Origin: Odobenus rosmarus divergens
Taxonomy: Eukaryota; Chordata; Mammalia; Carnivora; Odobenidae
DNA: 64,000 nt
Assembly (NCBI RefSeq): GCF_000321225.1
Contig: NW_004450398.1
Span: 1,910,340 to 1,974,339, forward strand
Reading direction: 5' to 3'
How positions within the stretch are numbered: the first letter of the stretch is position 1; every line of letters starts with the position of its first letter. A program made the position numbers and the translations under genes. Below are positions 59,701-62,403 of the stretch, in pieces. The notes under the pieces were generated by a model. That model saw only the letters and a program-made list of their open reading frames with translations. It was not told where the DNA came from and searched no databases.

Positions 59701-61546
59701 GAGCTGGTGGGCCTCAGCAGCTCGGACCGGGAGGCCCCATGGGTTCTGTGGAGTCAGCATGCCACCGCTTGCGTTCAGTCGGCAAGACGGAGTTTAAGAA
59801 AGTTGCAGAGAAATGTCTCCAGCTCCATAAACACCAAGTCAGTTCCACGTGTGCTCATCTATGGTGTCCTGGCACGGGCCCCGAGGGGAGCCCTTCCCGG
59901 TTCAGTATTCGTCACCCCTGTCGCCTCTAGGTTACATCCTCTCTCCAAAAGCTACTCCTTCCCTTTAGAGCACTTCTAAGACTTGCGATAGTACATTTGT
60001 CTATTTGATCCACATCGGTCTCTCCTACTGGGCTATAAAGCTCCAACAAGACAGACTATTTAGGATTTTGTATATCCGCAGAGCTAACACAGTGCCTAAT
60101 CTAAAGAAAGGGCTTAATAAACACTTGTTGAATGAATCAAAGAAGGGATAGGCCAGACAGGGGCCATGAAAGGGCCCCATTCAATTCAGCTGAACTAATG
60201 CCACCACCACCAAGGCCAGAAAGTTTCTGGGAACCTTTTCAGAGGCTCTATGACTCCCTTCAACAGCCAAATGGCCCAGCCAAGCCGCCACACACCAGAA
60301 AAACCAGCAGGGCAGGGACTCCTGTCACGGCACTCCGGGCGGTCCTGGCCTTTCTCACTACAGGATCACACTCCACCCACCTGCTAGCTCAGGTATGGCA
60401 ACAGAGTCGACTGCCCAAGGGCAAACCTAGCCCTGTTACCTTTGTGCCTATTGCCTGAGAAACCGGTTCCAGAGACAGTGCTCCCCAAACAGCCTTTGTA
60501 TGAGACACTGTGCTCATCTCAGATACATATGCCAAGCCCAAGCTGCAACAGATACAAGGAGACAAGGTGCCTGCCAGAGCTGCTTAAAGCTGCTGCAAGC
60601 AGAGGGAACCTGGGGCAAGGGCCTTCCAGGGTGCAGGTACGGTAAGGTCACAGGGACAGAGGCAGAAACACAGGGCATGCTGGGGGAAAAGCAAGCTGGA
60701 CTGGTACCAAGGAAGCCTGGAGCTCAGGACACAGGAGCAGGAGAGTAGGAGGGAAGACAGGCAAGAGTCACAGCGGCCAGGCTGGGAAAACCTGGGAAGA
60801 AATCATAACGCCAGTCTCGGGAGTCTTCCTTTAGCACAGTGCAAAATGCACAAACGTGCACAAACTGTAGATGTGCTCTGTTTAGGCCACAGCTGGGTGA
60901 TCGTTTAAAACTCGGGAGTGTTGGCATTCAAATGCAGATTTCCAGCTTCTCTGGAAACATGAGGAAACCAGGAACTACTGCACCCATATTCCTGCAGAAC
61001 TGACAAAGGATGCATATGCTCTCCAATTTGCCACAGTCCCTACCCTTCCCTACTCTTCTCTCATGGGGGCCCACATCATGCATAGATGTTCTCTGTCCAG
61101 CCTCTGTAGGTATTTGTGCCTTAGACAAGTATCCTCTCATTCCGTCCCAGTAACAGTGTCTCACAGATACATAACCTGGGGCCCAGAGCAGTATGATTTC
61201 CTGTTCAATAACATACGATCAATCAGATCCACTCAGTACCCAACTCAGGTTTTCCTGGGTACATATTTTAAGACTCTGATTAGGTTCCTTGAATCCCAGA
61301 CCAGCTTACACATCATCATTGCTGTAGAGGCAGAATGTTGCGGTTTCTGGTTTTAGAGAAACACACGCATGAGCAAACTGAGCAGCGGCTTCTTATCAAG
61401 GTCTAGGAACAGTCCCAACGCGAATGACTTACACAACTTCTCTGAACATCCTGTTCGGTCTTAGCGTACATCTCAGAAAGATCACCATTCAGAATGACTT
61501 CAGCTAACGAGTTCACCAGGGGTGCGTGATGTATAATTAGGAAGAC
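4620..61546 (-). CDS. CLEC16A: CLEC16A, partial: nine internal coding exons
   Basis: Join on the minus strand: 61546-61433, 46092-45861, 32469-32337, 28233-28133, 14886-14764, 11521-11412, 10660-10616, 8282-8232, 4748-4620. The joined 1038 nt read as 346 codons without a stop, and all nine exons have AG acceptors and GT donors in agreeing phases. The product matches the middle of C-type lectin domain containing 16A (about residues 320-665 by my recollection of the human protein), with near-identity in most exons. Known for the family: endolysosomal membrane-associated protein with reported E3 ubiquitin ligase activity, acting with RNF41/NRDP1 and USP8 in mitophagy and endosome-lysosome traffic; Drosophila Ema and C. 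elegans GOP-1 are orthologues. Despite the name, no functional lectin fold is expected here. Start codon, N-terminal FPL region, C-terminus and UTRs are outside the window. I found no frameshift or premature stop, so the gene looks intact. Confidence 0.96.
5095..5325 (-). repeat. MIR relic
   Basis: TTAATCCTCCCAATGACTCC, GAGAAAATGGAGACTCAGGC and GGTGGCAGAACTAAGACGCA match the reverse MIR consensus. Confidence 0.75.
5375..5560 (-). repeat. MIR or L2-type relic
   Basis: TTACTGAGCATCTACTAAGT, GCCAGGCGCCC and GAGGGGGACACTGAGCTCAG. Diverged; the 5' part could also be an L2 end. Confidence 0.55.
5759..5800. repeat. T-rich tract
   Basis: Two T runs broken by GTGTGTCTTCTTG and G. On the transcribed minus strand it is A-rich. 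Confidence 0.8.
6475..6600 (-). repeat. MIR relic split by a CanSINE
   Basis: CCCATCTTACAGATGGAAAA and GAAGGTCACGCAGTTAGTAA; it resumes after the SINE as GGCAGAAACTGAGCAGGG (6831 onward). Confidence 0.7.
6602..6830 (+). repeat. CanSINE (tRNA-Lys SINE), + strand
   Basis: Head GGGCGCCCGGGTGGCTCA, the GGCTCAGATCATGATCTCAG box B region, a CT-rich body and an AATAAAATCTT-A14 tail. It is inserted into a MIR relic that continues on both sides. The target-site duplication is unclear. Confidence 0.93.
7356..7544 (-). repeat. CanSINE, − strand
   Basis: T-run then AAAGATTTTA, a GAGAGAGA stretch, GATCATGAACTGAGCC and the tRNA-like end GACTGAGCCACCTAGACGCCC. Flanked by TCACTCTT on both sides, a short target-site duplication. 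Confidence 0.93.
7565..7680 (-). repeat. L2 LINE 3' end
   Basis: TATTTACTGAGTGCCAACTA, AGGGTCAGACGATAGGGATG and AAATGAACAAAACAGAGAAA match the reverse L2 terminus. Confidence 0.65.
7795..8020 (+). repeat. MIR relic
   Basis: TTTGGAATCCTGGCCCTGCA, CACTTGACCTCTTAGCCTCG in the forward MIR order; the 3' part is diverged. Confidence 0.55.
8232..8282 (-). CDS. CLEC16A: CLEC16A exon H, 51-nt exon (about residues 606-622)
   Basis: 51 nt, 17 codons (GEEIFLDMFEDEYRSMT), phase 0 at both ends. Acceptor CTCTTTTTAG, donor ACA|GTAAGTG. Acidic and aromatic-rich, conserved in the family; GEE replaces GED of human as I recall it. Together with exons G and I it forms a run of frame-neutral exons. No competing start or stop codons intervene, and the reading frame joins exon G (…HFYK) to exon I (MKPMN…) directly. 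Confidence 0.94.
8785..9000 (+). repeat. MIR relic
   Basis: GTAAGACTCTGGCTCTGAGA, CCAATCCCAGCTTTACCTCT, GTGAGGATGACAGGAGTTAA and AGTAAAGTGCTGACCACAGA follow the forward MIR consensus. Confidence 0.75.
9106..9151. repeat. (TC)n/(CA)n compound microsatellite
   Basis: About nine TC units, a CT-rich spacer, then five CA units. Confidence 0.9.
10616..10660 (-). CDS. CLEC16A: CLEC16A exon G, 45-nt exon (about residues 591-605)
   Basis: Exactly 45 nt (15 codons: GAREESVHLVRHFYK), phase 0 at both ends, so skipping it would keep the frame. The acceptor follows a long pyrimidine tract (CCTTCCCTCTCTCAACAG) and the donor is a perfect GTAAGT. The peptide is conserved and continues the helical region of exon F. 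It is short enough to be missed by gene finders that use open-frame length; the identification rests on exact phase continuity with exons F and H and on the known order of the protein. Confidence 0.94.
10661..11411 (-). other. CLEC16A intron between exons F and G
   Basis: 751 bp. Contains a GGGA/AGGA-rich tract (about 10786-10818) and an AT-rich segment resembling an old L1 3' end (10820-11045). Ends with a good pyrimidine tract in front of exon G. Confidence 0.85.
10820..11045 (+). mobile_element. Possible old L1 3' end, + strand
   Basis: Contains GACACACGCCAAAGTGTCAA, CTTTGTACTTTCTAAATTTT and CTCAAAAAAACATGAAAAAT, similar to the tail of L1M 3' UTRs. Fragmentary. Confidence 0.4.
11412..11521 (-). 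CDS. CLEC16A: CLEC16A exon F (about residues 554-590)
   Basis: 110 nt. Acceptor CCCCTGCAG, then AT GGG AAG; donor GGAG|GTGAGG, phase 0 at the 3' end. It encodes DGKIRLATLELSCLLLKQQV and VTSTGCIIKDVHLACLE. The first part is a leucine-rich helix (LATLELSCLLL) typical of alpha-solenoid packing; no membrane role is implied. VTSTGCIIK differs from human LMSAGCIMK as I recall it, a conservative patch. This is the first of a series of exons packed within about 7 kb (11.5 to 4.6 kb), in contrast with the 13-15 kb introns upstream. Confidence 0.95.
12345..12470 (+). repeat. Ancient interspersed repeat fragment, family not assigned
   Basis: ATCCAGCGGTGCCTGAAGCC, CAAGTTACACAAGCCAGTAG and GAGTCGGGTTTCTGTCGACG recall a widespread mammalian repeat end. 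A fragment at 42985-43200 (GGCAGGATGCGAGCCTGG) may come from another part of the same family. Confidence 0.4.
12470..12640 (-). repeat. MIR relic
   Basis: TGAGCCAGGCACGGTGCTGG, GCACGTTACAGACCCTCC and CTTGTCCAAAGTCTCACCCT in reverse MIR order. Confidence 0.65.
13045..13079. repeat. 7-bp tandem repeat (CCTCCCG)5
   Basis: Five head-to-tail CCTCCCG units, the fourth reading CCTCCCA. It sits in a locally CpG-rich stretch (about 12995-13140). Confidence 0.93.
13590..13810 (+). repeat. L2 LINE 3' end
   Basis: CTGGAAGGCAGGAGCCACAT, GCACACAGCGGCTGGCACTC and GATAAACATTTGTCC match the L2 terminus. Confidence 0.75.
14098..14306 (-). mobile_element. MER5A-type hAT DNA transposon, − strand
   Basis: Non-autonomous element with terminal inverted repeats CAGGGTTTCTCAAG and CTTAAGAACCACTG. 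Internal words GCAGCATCCCTGGCCCCTAG, TGACAACCAAAAATGTCTCT and CCAAATGTCCCCCAGGGGGC are characteristic. No clear 8-bp target-site duplication remains. Confidence 0.88.
14764..14886 (-). CDS. CLEC16A: CLEC16A exon E (about residues 513-554)
   Basis: 123 nt, starting GC ATG GAT after acceptor GTTCCAG and ending CAG CCA G before donor GTGCCT. Like exon C, this donor lacks the usual A/G-A-G-T after GT. It encodes GMDPEKLEQIQLPVPGAAEK, then TTYNHLLAERLIRIMNNAAQ and P. The second half (LLAERLIRIMNNAA) is a clear amphipathic helix in the conserved CLEC16A/Ema/GOP-1 family region. Against the human sequence from memory there are a few conservative changes near VPGAAEK and NHLLAE. The first codon (Gly) is split with exon D and the last (Asp) with exon F; both joins read correctly, which supports the boundaries despite the weak donor. 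Confidence 0.95.
16885..17020 (-). repeat. MIR relic
   Basis: GGGCCCAGAGATGTTAAGTC and TCCAAGGTAACAGAGCAAGT match the reverse MIR 3' half. Confidence 0.65.
17757..17784. repeat. (AC)14 microsatellite
   Basis: Fourteen uninterrupted AC units. Confidence 0.95.
19550..20415 (+). repeat. L2 LINE, long 3' fragment
   Basis: ACTACTGCAATGGCTTCCTG, TCTGACCATGTCACTCTTTA, [CanSINE 19776-19973], GAGGCCCTCTGAGATCTGGG, TTATGGCCTCTGCACATGCC and a terminus CTCGCACACAGTAAGTATAC with CTACTGAATGATGAG. The longest L2 in the window. Confidence 0.88.
19776..19973 (+). repeat. CanSINE, + strand, inside an L2
   Basis: Degenerate head (GACGCCAGAGAGGCTCAA), GGCTCAGGTCATGATCTCAG, CT-rich body and A-rich tail. The duplication AGGGTTTCC flanks it (19767-19775 and 19974-19982), and the L2 reads through on both sides. 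Confidence 0.92.
20820..21135 (+). repeat. L2 LINE fragment, internally deleted
   Basis: ACAATCAAAGCTCCTCACCG, TCGCCTGTCATGCTGCCTTC, then a jump to AACCACAGTGCCAGGCATCG and AATAAATAAGG. The middle of the L2 3' end is missing. Confidence 0.6.
21590..21700 (-). repeat. L2 LINE 3' fragment
   Basis: CGGGTGCCAGGGGCTAAGTT, GACATGGTCTCTGCCTCTAG and AGACTGGGCAGTCCAG match the reverse L2 end; it abuts the L1 at 21.7 kb. Confidence 0.65.
21745..22918 (+). mobile_element. L1 LINE 3' end (ORF2 C-terminus and 3' UTR), + strand
   Basis: Starts in the C-terminal part of L1 ORF2 (TCTGCTCTTCACAGGACATT… through ATGGGCAAAGGATTTGAACA) and runs through the 3' UTR (AAATGCCCATTAACAGATGA, TCTTGATTGTGGTGATGGTT) to AATAAAACTTTTT. 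Frame broken by many stops, interrupted by a CanSINE at 22174-22319. A 5'-truncated mammalian L1M-type copy, dead. Confidence 0.88.
22174..22319 (-). repeat. CanSINE, − strand, inside an L1 3' end
   Basis: Pyrimidine tract, then an older-looking body and the tRNA-like end CAACTGAGCCACCCAGGTGCC. Imperfect flanking duplication (GGCAGTTCTTTCTT and GGGAGTTTTTCTTA). It splits an L1 that resumes downstream. Confidence 0.88.
23798..24206 (+). mobile_element. L1 3' end inserted in the L1 ORF2 fragment
   Basis: After the CanSINE inside it, the sequence reads TATCCTGATTATGGTGGTGC and ends in TTAATTAAAAAAAAAAAA, an L1 3'-UTR signature. ATCAATGA appears on both sides (about 23790 and 24208), which fits a target-site duplication. 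It separates two halves of an otherwise continuous ORF2. Confidence 0.7.
23854..24047 (-). repeat. CanSINE, − strand, in the L1 nest
   Basis: TTTTTAAGATTTTG start, GAGAGAGAG body and the end CACTGCACCACCCAGGTACC. Target-site duplication AGCGCAAGGGAATTT (23839-23853) and AGCACAAGGGAATTT (24048-24062), one mismatch. Innermost layer of a three-level nest. Confidence 0.92.
25610..26420 (-). repeat. L2 LINE fragments
   Basis: CTTTCTGAACAGGGGAGGGA, CATGGTCAACAGTCTTATGG, GTGCTATGGAGGATGGACCA, later GGGCTACTGTGTGCCACGCA and GGTGAACAAGACTGGCGG, in reverse L2 order. Probably two or three pieces; limits approximate. Confidence 0.65.
26595..26790 (+). repeat. CanSINE, + strand
   Basis: GGGAGCCTGGGCGGCTTAG head, ATGATCTCAGGGTCATGAGA, CT-rich body and AATAAAATCTTAAAA tail. 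Duplication AAAAAGAAAAGGCAG (26580-26594) versus AAAAAGAACAAGGCAG (26791-26806). Confidence 0.93.
26964..27168 (-). repeat. CanSINE, − strand, pairs with the + copy 170 bp away
   Basis: TTTTTTTTAAAGATTATTTA start and a tRNA-like end (GACTGTGCCACCGAGGCGCC). Flanked by TGGATATCTTTA at 26952-26963 and 27169-27180, a perfect 12-bp duplication. Confidence 0.93.
28133..28233 (-). CDS. CLEC16A: CLEC16A exon D (about residues 479-513)
   Basis: 101 nt, beginning with one base that completes Arg and leaving one base (G) for the Gly codon shared with exon E. The acceptor CTTTTCCAG is strong and the donor is AAAG|GTAAGC. It encodes PFLDMVYHALDSPDDDYHAL and FVLCLLYAMSHNK. This returns to a hydrophobic, helical, very conserved core after the disordered linker: it appears identical to human as I remember it. 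The FVLCLLYAM run is hydrophobic but too short and too core-like to call a membrane helix with confidence. The downstream intron is the third largest here and carries most of the L1 material. Confidence 0.96.
28475..28600 (-). repeat. L2 LINE 3' fragment
   Basis: GTTCCAGACACTGGGGGTAA, GTCCCTGCTCTTAGGGCACT match the reverse L2 end; abuts a MIR. Confidence 0.55.
28615..28800 (+). repeat. MIR relic
   Basis: CCGGAGCCAGACTGCCTGGG, TTCCAGTTTGGATTCTGCCT and ACCTCTCCATTTCCCCACTG match the forward MIR consensus. Confidence 0.85.
29136..29182. repeat. 25-bp tandem duplication
   Basis: GGCCAGGCTGAGTCCAAGAA followed by AG occurs at 29136-29157 and again at 29161-29182, with TCA between; no mismatch. 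Confidence 0.95.
29583..29865 (-). repeat. CanSINE, − strand, with expanded pyrimidine tail
   Basis: About 100 bp of CTTT/CTTCC repeats in place of the T-run, then AAGATTTTATTTATTTATTT, an arctoid-type body and GCCACCCAGGCACC. Perfect 11-bp duplication CAGTAACACTT at 29572-29582 and 29866-29876. Confidence 0.94.
29885..30330 (+). mobile_element. Probable old L1 3' end, + strand
   Basis: AATGCAAATAACCAAACGCC, TAGTAAAGTGAAAAAGATGC, an A run, then TTCTTTATGCTTTTTCTCAA near the end. The word order resembles L1M 3' UTRs but divergence is high. Confidence 0.45.
32337..32469 (-). CDS. CLEC16A: CLEC16A exon C (about residues 435-479)
   Basis: 133 nt. It begins with two bases that complete a Glu codon split with exon B and ends with AG, which completes an Arg codon with exon D. 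The acceptor is TTCTAG. The donor is AG|GTGCCA, a poor match to GTRAGT at positions +4 to +6. It encodes EIEMVIMERGKLPELAANTS, then VQEQNTTDEEKSAAATGLES and ALWS. The polar, acidic second half continues the disordered linker of exon B; the start (EIEMVIMER) is amphipathic. The stretch TGLESALWS differs from the human TCSESTQWS as I recall it, making this the most diverged exon in the window. Reading continues cleanly into exon D (R-PFLDMVYHAL). Confidence 0.93.
33330..33800 (+). repeat. L2 LINE 3' fragment
   Basis: AATTCTCCACTGCCTTCCCA, AGGATCTTTACACAGCTGCT, GACATCCTTCAAGGCCCAGC, TCAGATGCTACCGCCTCAGA follow the L2 3' end. Confidence 0.85.
34330..34510 (+). repeat. L2 LINE 3' end
   Basis: TTTATTTATGGTTGCCACCT, GCCACTAGAATGGGGGTTTC, then CCCAGCTCCCGGGACGCGGC and GAGTGCTCACTAATGGGATG in L2 terminal order. 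Confidence 0.65.
34475..34760. promoter_or_regulatory. CpG-rich patch inside an intron
   Basis: By eye about 19 CpG dinucleotides in 285 bp of roughly two-thirds GC, in an otherwise CpG-poor intron. No promoter motif, exon or transcript start is visible; classing it as regulatory is a guess. It partly overlaps an L2 terminus. Confidence 0.3.
36878..37074 (-). repeat. CanSINE, − strand
   Basis: T-run, AAGATTTTATTTATTTATTT, a full arctoid-type body and GCCACCCAGGCGTCC. Near-perfect duplication TTTAAACACATTTTA and CTAAATACATTTTA. Its 3' flank is immediately followed by another SINE in the opposite orientation. Confidence 0.94.
37101..37218 (+). repeat. Short CanSINE, + strand
   Basis: GGGGAGCCCGGCTGGCTCAG head, a divergent middle (GATCTCGGGGTTGTAAG) and an AATAAAATCTT-A17 tail. 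Only about 118 bp, lacking the CT-rich body. Perfect 14-bp duplication AAAAGGAAACTTTA (37087-37100 and 37219-37232). Confidence 0.9.
37236..37752 (+). mobile_element. L1 3' UTR, + strand
   Basis: Contains ATTGGAAACTACCTAACTGT, an (AC)n within the 'tggtgtacac' segment, AGAATGAGGAAGACCATGGT, GATAT-GGAGCGATTACC and ends in TATATTAAAAAAAAAAAG. This order matches the 3' end of older mammalian L1M elements. Confidence 0.75.
37417..37439. repeat. (AC)n microsatellite within an L1
   Basis: About eleven uninterrupted AC units inside the L1 3' UTR. Confidence 0.93.
37918..37964. repeat. Perfect 13-bp inverted repeat (hairpin)
   Basis: GCATACTTCACCT (37918-37930) and its exact reverse complement AGGTGAAGTATGC (37952-37964) with a 21-nt loop. 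Either strand could form the hairpin. No known element recognised. Confidence 0.9.
38640..39330. repeat. Possible ancient interspersed repeat, family not assigned
   Basis: CCAGAGAGACACGACAATTAAAGG, CCTAGACTGGTGGGAGAAA and TTATTGGGCCAAAGGACAAA echo a widespread mammalian repeat (split here into motifs near 39215, 39250 and 39285). I cannot name the family or its limits. Confidence 0.35.
39445..39459. repeat. G-rich tract (G10-C-G4)
   Basis: Ten G, C, four G, preceded by an A run. Confidence 0.88.
39577..39785 (-). repeat. CanSINE, − strand, apparently recent
   Basis: T-run, AAAGATTATTTATTTATTTA, full-length arctoid-type body and the end CACCCAGGCGCCCC. A perfect 17-bp duplication (TGTTTCTCCAAATTCTT at 39560-39576 and 39786-39802) and a near-consensus body indicate a young insertion. 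Confidence 0.95.
40445..40875 (+). mobile_element. L1 3' end, + strand
   Basis: GAAGCAACCCAAGTGTCCGT, AATGGATAAGCCAGATGTCA, ACAGAATACTGGGCAGCCTT, GACCCTTGAGTACATGATGC and AAGTGGAAAGGTGGTTGCCG in the order of an L1 3' end. Diverged, no A tail recognised. Confidence 0.75.
41745..41890 (-). repeat. MIR relic
   Basis: GACTAGCCCAGGGTCACAGA and GGGGCTAGGATTCAGACCCC resemble the reverse MIR end. Confidence 0.55.
43326..43484 (+). repeat. CanSINE, + strand
   Basis: GGTGCCTGGGTGGCTCAGAT head, TCATGATCCCAGAGTCCTGG, a short CT body and an A tail. A perfect 17-bp A-rich duplication (43309-43325 and 43485-43501) flanks it. Confidence 0.93.
43515..43650 (-). repeat. MIR relic
   Basis: CAGACAAGGAAACTGAGGTA and CAGAGCTTGGGGAGACCACT fit the reverse MIR consensus. 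Confidence 0.7.
45505..45690 (-). repeat. MIR relic next to exon B
   Basis: CCAGGCACTGCTCCGAGCAT, TAACTCATTTCATTCTCGTA and TGATGGGGAAACCGAGGCAC match the reverse MIR consensus. It lies about 170 bp past the exon B donor. Confidence 0.85.
45861..46092 (-). CDS. CLEC16A: CLEC16A exon B, charged disordered linker (about residues 358-435)
   Basis: 232 nt, starting in phase 0 and leaving one base for the next exon. The acceptor CCCTAG precedes GCC AAG CCC; the donor is GAAG|GTGAGTG. It begins AKPSIRCFIKPTETLERSLE, then has a basic run (KHKGKRRVQKRP), an acidic run (GEEDEEEKG) and a Glu/Ala/Asp/Lys/Gly/Ser-rich tail ending TSGESE. Low hydrophobicity and dense charge indicate intrinsic disorder. 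In the mammalian protein this interval matches an internal disordered region reported to govern CLEC16A stability and mitophagy. It is the longest coding exon here and carries several small substitutions against the human sequence as I remember it, as expected for a disordered segment. Confidence 0.95.
46385..46605 (-). repeat. MIR relic
   Basis: CATGTGCCAGATGCGCTCTA, ACAGATGATAAGACTGAGGC and GCAGAGCTGGGATTCAAATC match the reverse MIR consensus. Confidence 0.88.
46634..47013 (-). repeat. CanSINE, − strand, host of a nested CanSINE
   Basis: Two pieces of one element, 46634-46657 and 46858-47013, interrupted by the + strand SINE. The second piece has the GAGAGAGAGCGAGTGAGCAC body, CATGACCTGAGCC and the end GAGCTACCCAGGCATCCC. 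More diverged than its guest, as expected. Confidence 0.93.
46658..46837 (+). repeat. CanSINE, + strand, inserted in another CanSINE
   Basis: GGGCGCCTGGGTGGCTCAGT head, near-consensus box B, CT body and AAATAAAATCTTT-A tail. The perfect 20-bp duplication AAAGATTTTATTTATTTGAG (46638-46657, 46838-46857) is itself CanSINE sequence, so the host is the flanking − strand copy. Confidence 0.95.
47355..47500 (-). repeat. MIR relic
   Basis: CCCATTTCATAGATAAGAAA, ACAGAGGCTCCGAAGGACAA and TGATGTCACACAGCTCCTGA match the reverse MIR consensus. Confidence 0.82.
48400..48520 (+). repeat. Possible MIR relic
   Basis: GTCCTCTCTGAGCATCGGAG followed by TCCTTGTCTAAAACACAGGG resembles the forward MIR core, weakly. 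Confidence 0.45.
48606..48626. repeat. Poly(A) run
   Basis: About 20 uninterrupted A residues with no recognisable retroelement upstream. Confidence 0.9.
48750..49150 (+). mobile_element. L1 3' end, + strand
   Basis: CTGGAAATAACCTAAATGTC, GGAGTGGTTAGGTTATTACG and GGAATCCACATACATGTTAA fit the same L1 3'-UTR pattern; the 3' part is diverged and ends in an A-rich stretch near 49150. Confidence 0.6.
50110..50195 (+). repeat. CanSINE head only, + strand, with intact target-site duplication
   Basis: About 86 bp: GGGCACCTGGTGGCTGGCTC, AAGCGTCTGCCTTCGGCTCG, TCATGATCCCAGGGTCCTGG, ending GAGCCCCCCAAAA. The CT-rich body and long A tail are absent, yet a perfect 19-bp duplication (TAAAAGGTAAATACTCCAG at 50091-50109 and 50196-50214) flanks it. 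Confidence 0.92.
51261..51290. repeat. G-rich tract with a 17-G run
   Basis: GCGGC, then 17 G, then CGGGGCGG. It is a candidate quadruplex; also a likely sequencing or assembly weak point. Confidence 0.9.
51285..51400 (-). repeat. Possible L2 LINE fragment
   Basis: GGAAGGCTTCACAGAGAAGG, AGTCTTGAATGGTAGGTAGC and AGGAGTTCACCAGAACACTT resemble the reverse L2. Confidence 0.55.
52515..52690 (-). repeat. MIR relic
   Basis: GAGCACTTTACAGACACTGA, CCCAAGGCCACCCGCTTGGC and AGCCAGGATCTGGATCCAGG follow the reverse MIR consensus. Confidence 0.75.
54120..54475 (+). repeat. L2 LINE 3' end
   Basis: CTCCAAGAGGTCTTCCCTCA, TACCAGAATGTCAGGACAGG, GACCTCGTCTGTCTCGTTCG and AGCACAGCGCCTGCCTGGAA follow the L2 terminus. 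Confidence 0.85.
55040..55130 (-). repeat. Possible L2 LINE 3' fragment
   Basis: CAACTAATGTTTACTGCAAG and ACGCTAAACACCCGGGACAC resemble the reverse L2 end; it is followed by a forward L2. Confidence 0.45.
55140..55665 (+). repeat. L2 LINE 3' end, long
   Basis: ATTCCTGCCTCAGGGCCTTT, CTCACTTCCTTCAAATCTAT, GTGTCTAGAACAGCATGTGG and AATTATTTGTTAAATAGATG: a near-complete L2 terminus, well preserved. Confidence 0.9.
55897..55915. repeat. G-rich tract (G10-C-G8)
   Basis: Ten G, one C, eight G. Candidate quadruplex. Confidence 0.9.
57465..57620 (-). repeat. Possible MIR relic
   Basis: GAAGCACTTTACCCTGCATG, TAATCCTCTCTGCAGACCCA and TTATTCTAATTGGAGAAGAG resemble a diverged reverse MIR. Confidence 0.5.
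58118..58138. repeat. Poly(A) run
   Basis: About 20 uninterrupted A residues; no retroelement body recognised next to it. Confidence 0.88.
59575..59700 (-). repeat. Possible MIR relic
   Basis: CCATCCTCACCAACAGCCCT and TTTCTAAATGGGGTGAAACA resemble a diverged reverse MIR. Confidence 0.4.
59900..60145 (+). repeat. L2 LINE 3' end
   Basis: TGGGCTATAAAGCTCCAACA, GCTAACACAGTGCCTAATCT and GCTTAATAAACACTTGTTGA match the L2 terminus. Confidence 0.85.
60560..60770 (-). repeat. L2 LINE fragment
   Basis: CAGAGGGAACCTGGGGCAAG, GGCCTTCCAGGGTGCAGG and GGGAAAAGCAAGCTGGACTG follow the reverse L2 order. Confidence 0.6.
61433..61546 (-). CDS. CLEC16A: CLEC16A exon A (about residues 320-357)
   Basis: 114 nt, 38 codons, phase 0 at both ends. 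The acceptor is a pyrimidine-rich tract ending CACCAG at 61547-61552; the donor is a consensus GTAAGT at 61427-61432. It encodes a hydrophobic helical stretch (VFLIIHHAPLVNSLAEVIL) followed by a charged segment ending TEQDVQRSC. This belongs to the helical-repeat-like N-terminal half of the protein, just before the disordered linker. The last codon is TGT (Cys), where I recall Ser in human; the splice site fixes the exon end there, so the change is real in this assembly unless it is a base error. Numbering as exon 10 of 24 is my estimate. No upstream exon was recognised between here and the end of the window. Confidence 0.95.
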
Positions 61547-62403
61547 CTGGTGAGAAAGAAGACATCGGATTTGCATTAAAGCCTGCAATCTCTCCACCTC
61601 TCCCTTTCTGGATCAGAAACAACTAGGTTGGGCTACTTAGGCCCTGTGTTGAGCAGCATTTCCCGTGAAGCAAAATCCAAAGAATGGGTCCCATTTAGGA
61701 GAAGCCAGTGATGCCTCTCTCCATCCAGGGTCGGCCCCTCCTTCATTCAGACTGTTGCCCATTTGGCTGGCTGCTCCCCAGCGGAAGGAAGTGCATTAAA
61801 GCAAGACTGTCCCTCATGGCTGGGGGAAGCCAAATTCGGCTGATGTGGAACAACGTGGGAAAGCAGCAGCCAAACCAGCACACTCCTTCCTCTCCACAGG
61901 CATTTTAGTGTCAAATTTGATTATGCTAAGACTGGAAGGCACCGGCCCAGCATTTCAGTTATAGACAGGAAGAAGGGGCCGGCGAGTCTTATTCCAATCA
62001 AGGACTTGGCAAAGGGTCGGCTACCTAGAGATTCCATCGCTGGAACGAGCTCTGACCCCCGCGGTGGGTTTCAGCACACCAAGATTTCATGGCAGCGATG
62101 GGAGGTGTGGACGCTGTGGGGAAGGAAGGCCACACGAGCCAGAGTCAGGCCTAGTTGTGCCAGCATGCAAAATCAGAAGGCGCTGCGCTGTCTGGGATGG
62201 TCCTGCTACCCCACCCTGTTGCCCAATGCTCAGAAGAACAGCTTTGGGAATCAGAGTATTCAAAGCTGGCTCAGACACACCTGCTACTTTGTTTGAAAAT
62301 ATAAAGACAACGCCAGTGGTGTAGCACAGCTTGGGACATACCCACCATTTTTACAGAAAAAGGGTGTGTGTGCATATTTGCATTTGCTTACATACACATG
62401 GAA

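Larger units (their letters stand above)
46093..61432 (-). other. CLEC16A intron between exons A and B
   Basis: 15.3 kb with GTAAGT at its 5' end and CCCTAG at its 3' end. It holds L2 and MIR relics, an L1 3' end (48.7-49.2 kb), a head-only CanSINE (50.1 kb), a nested CanSINE pair (46.6-47.0 kb), long homopolymer runs and two G-rich tracts. The stretches 47.0-47.3, 47.5-48.4, 49.2-50.1, 52.7-54.1, 55.7-57.4, 57.6-59.5 and 60.8-61.4 kb show nothing I can assign. Confidence 0.85.
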
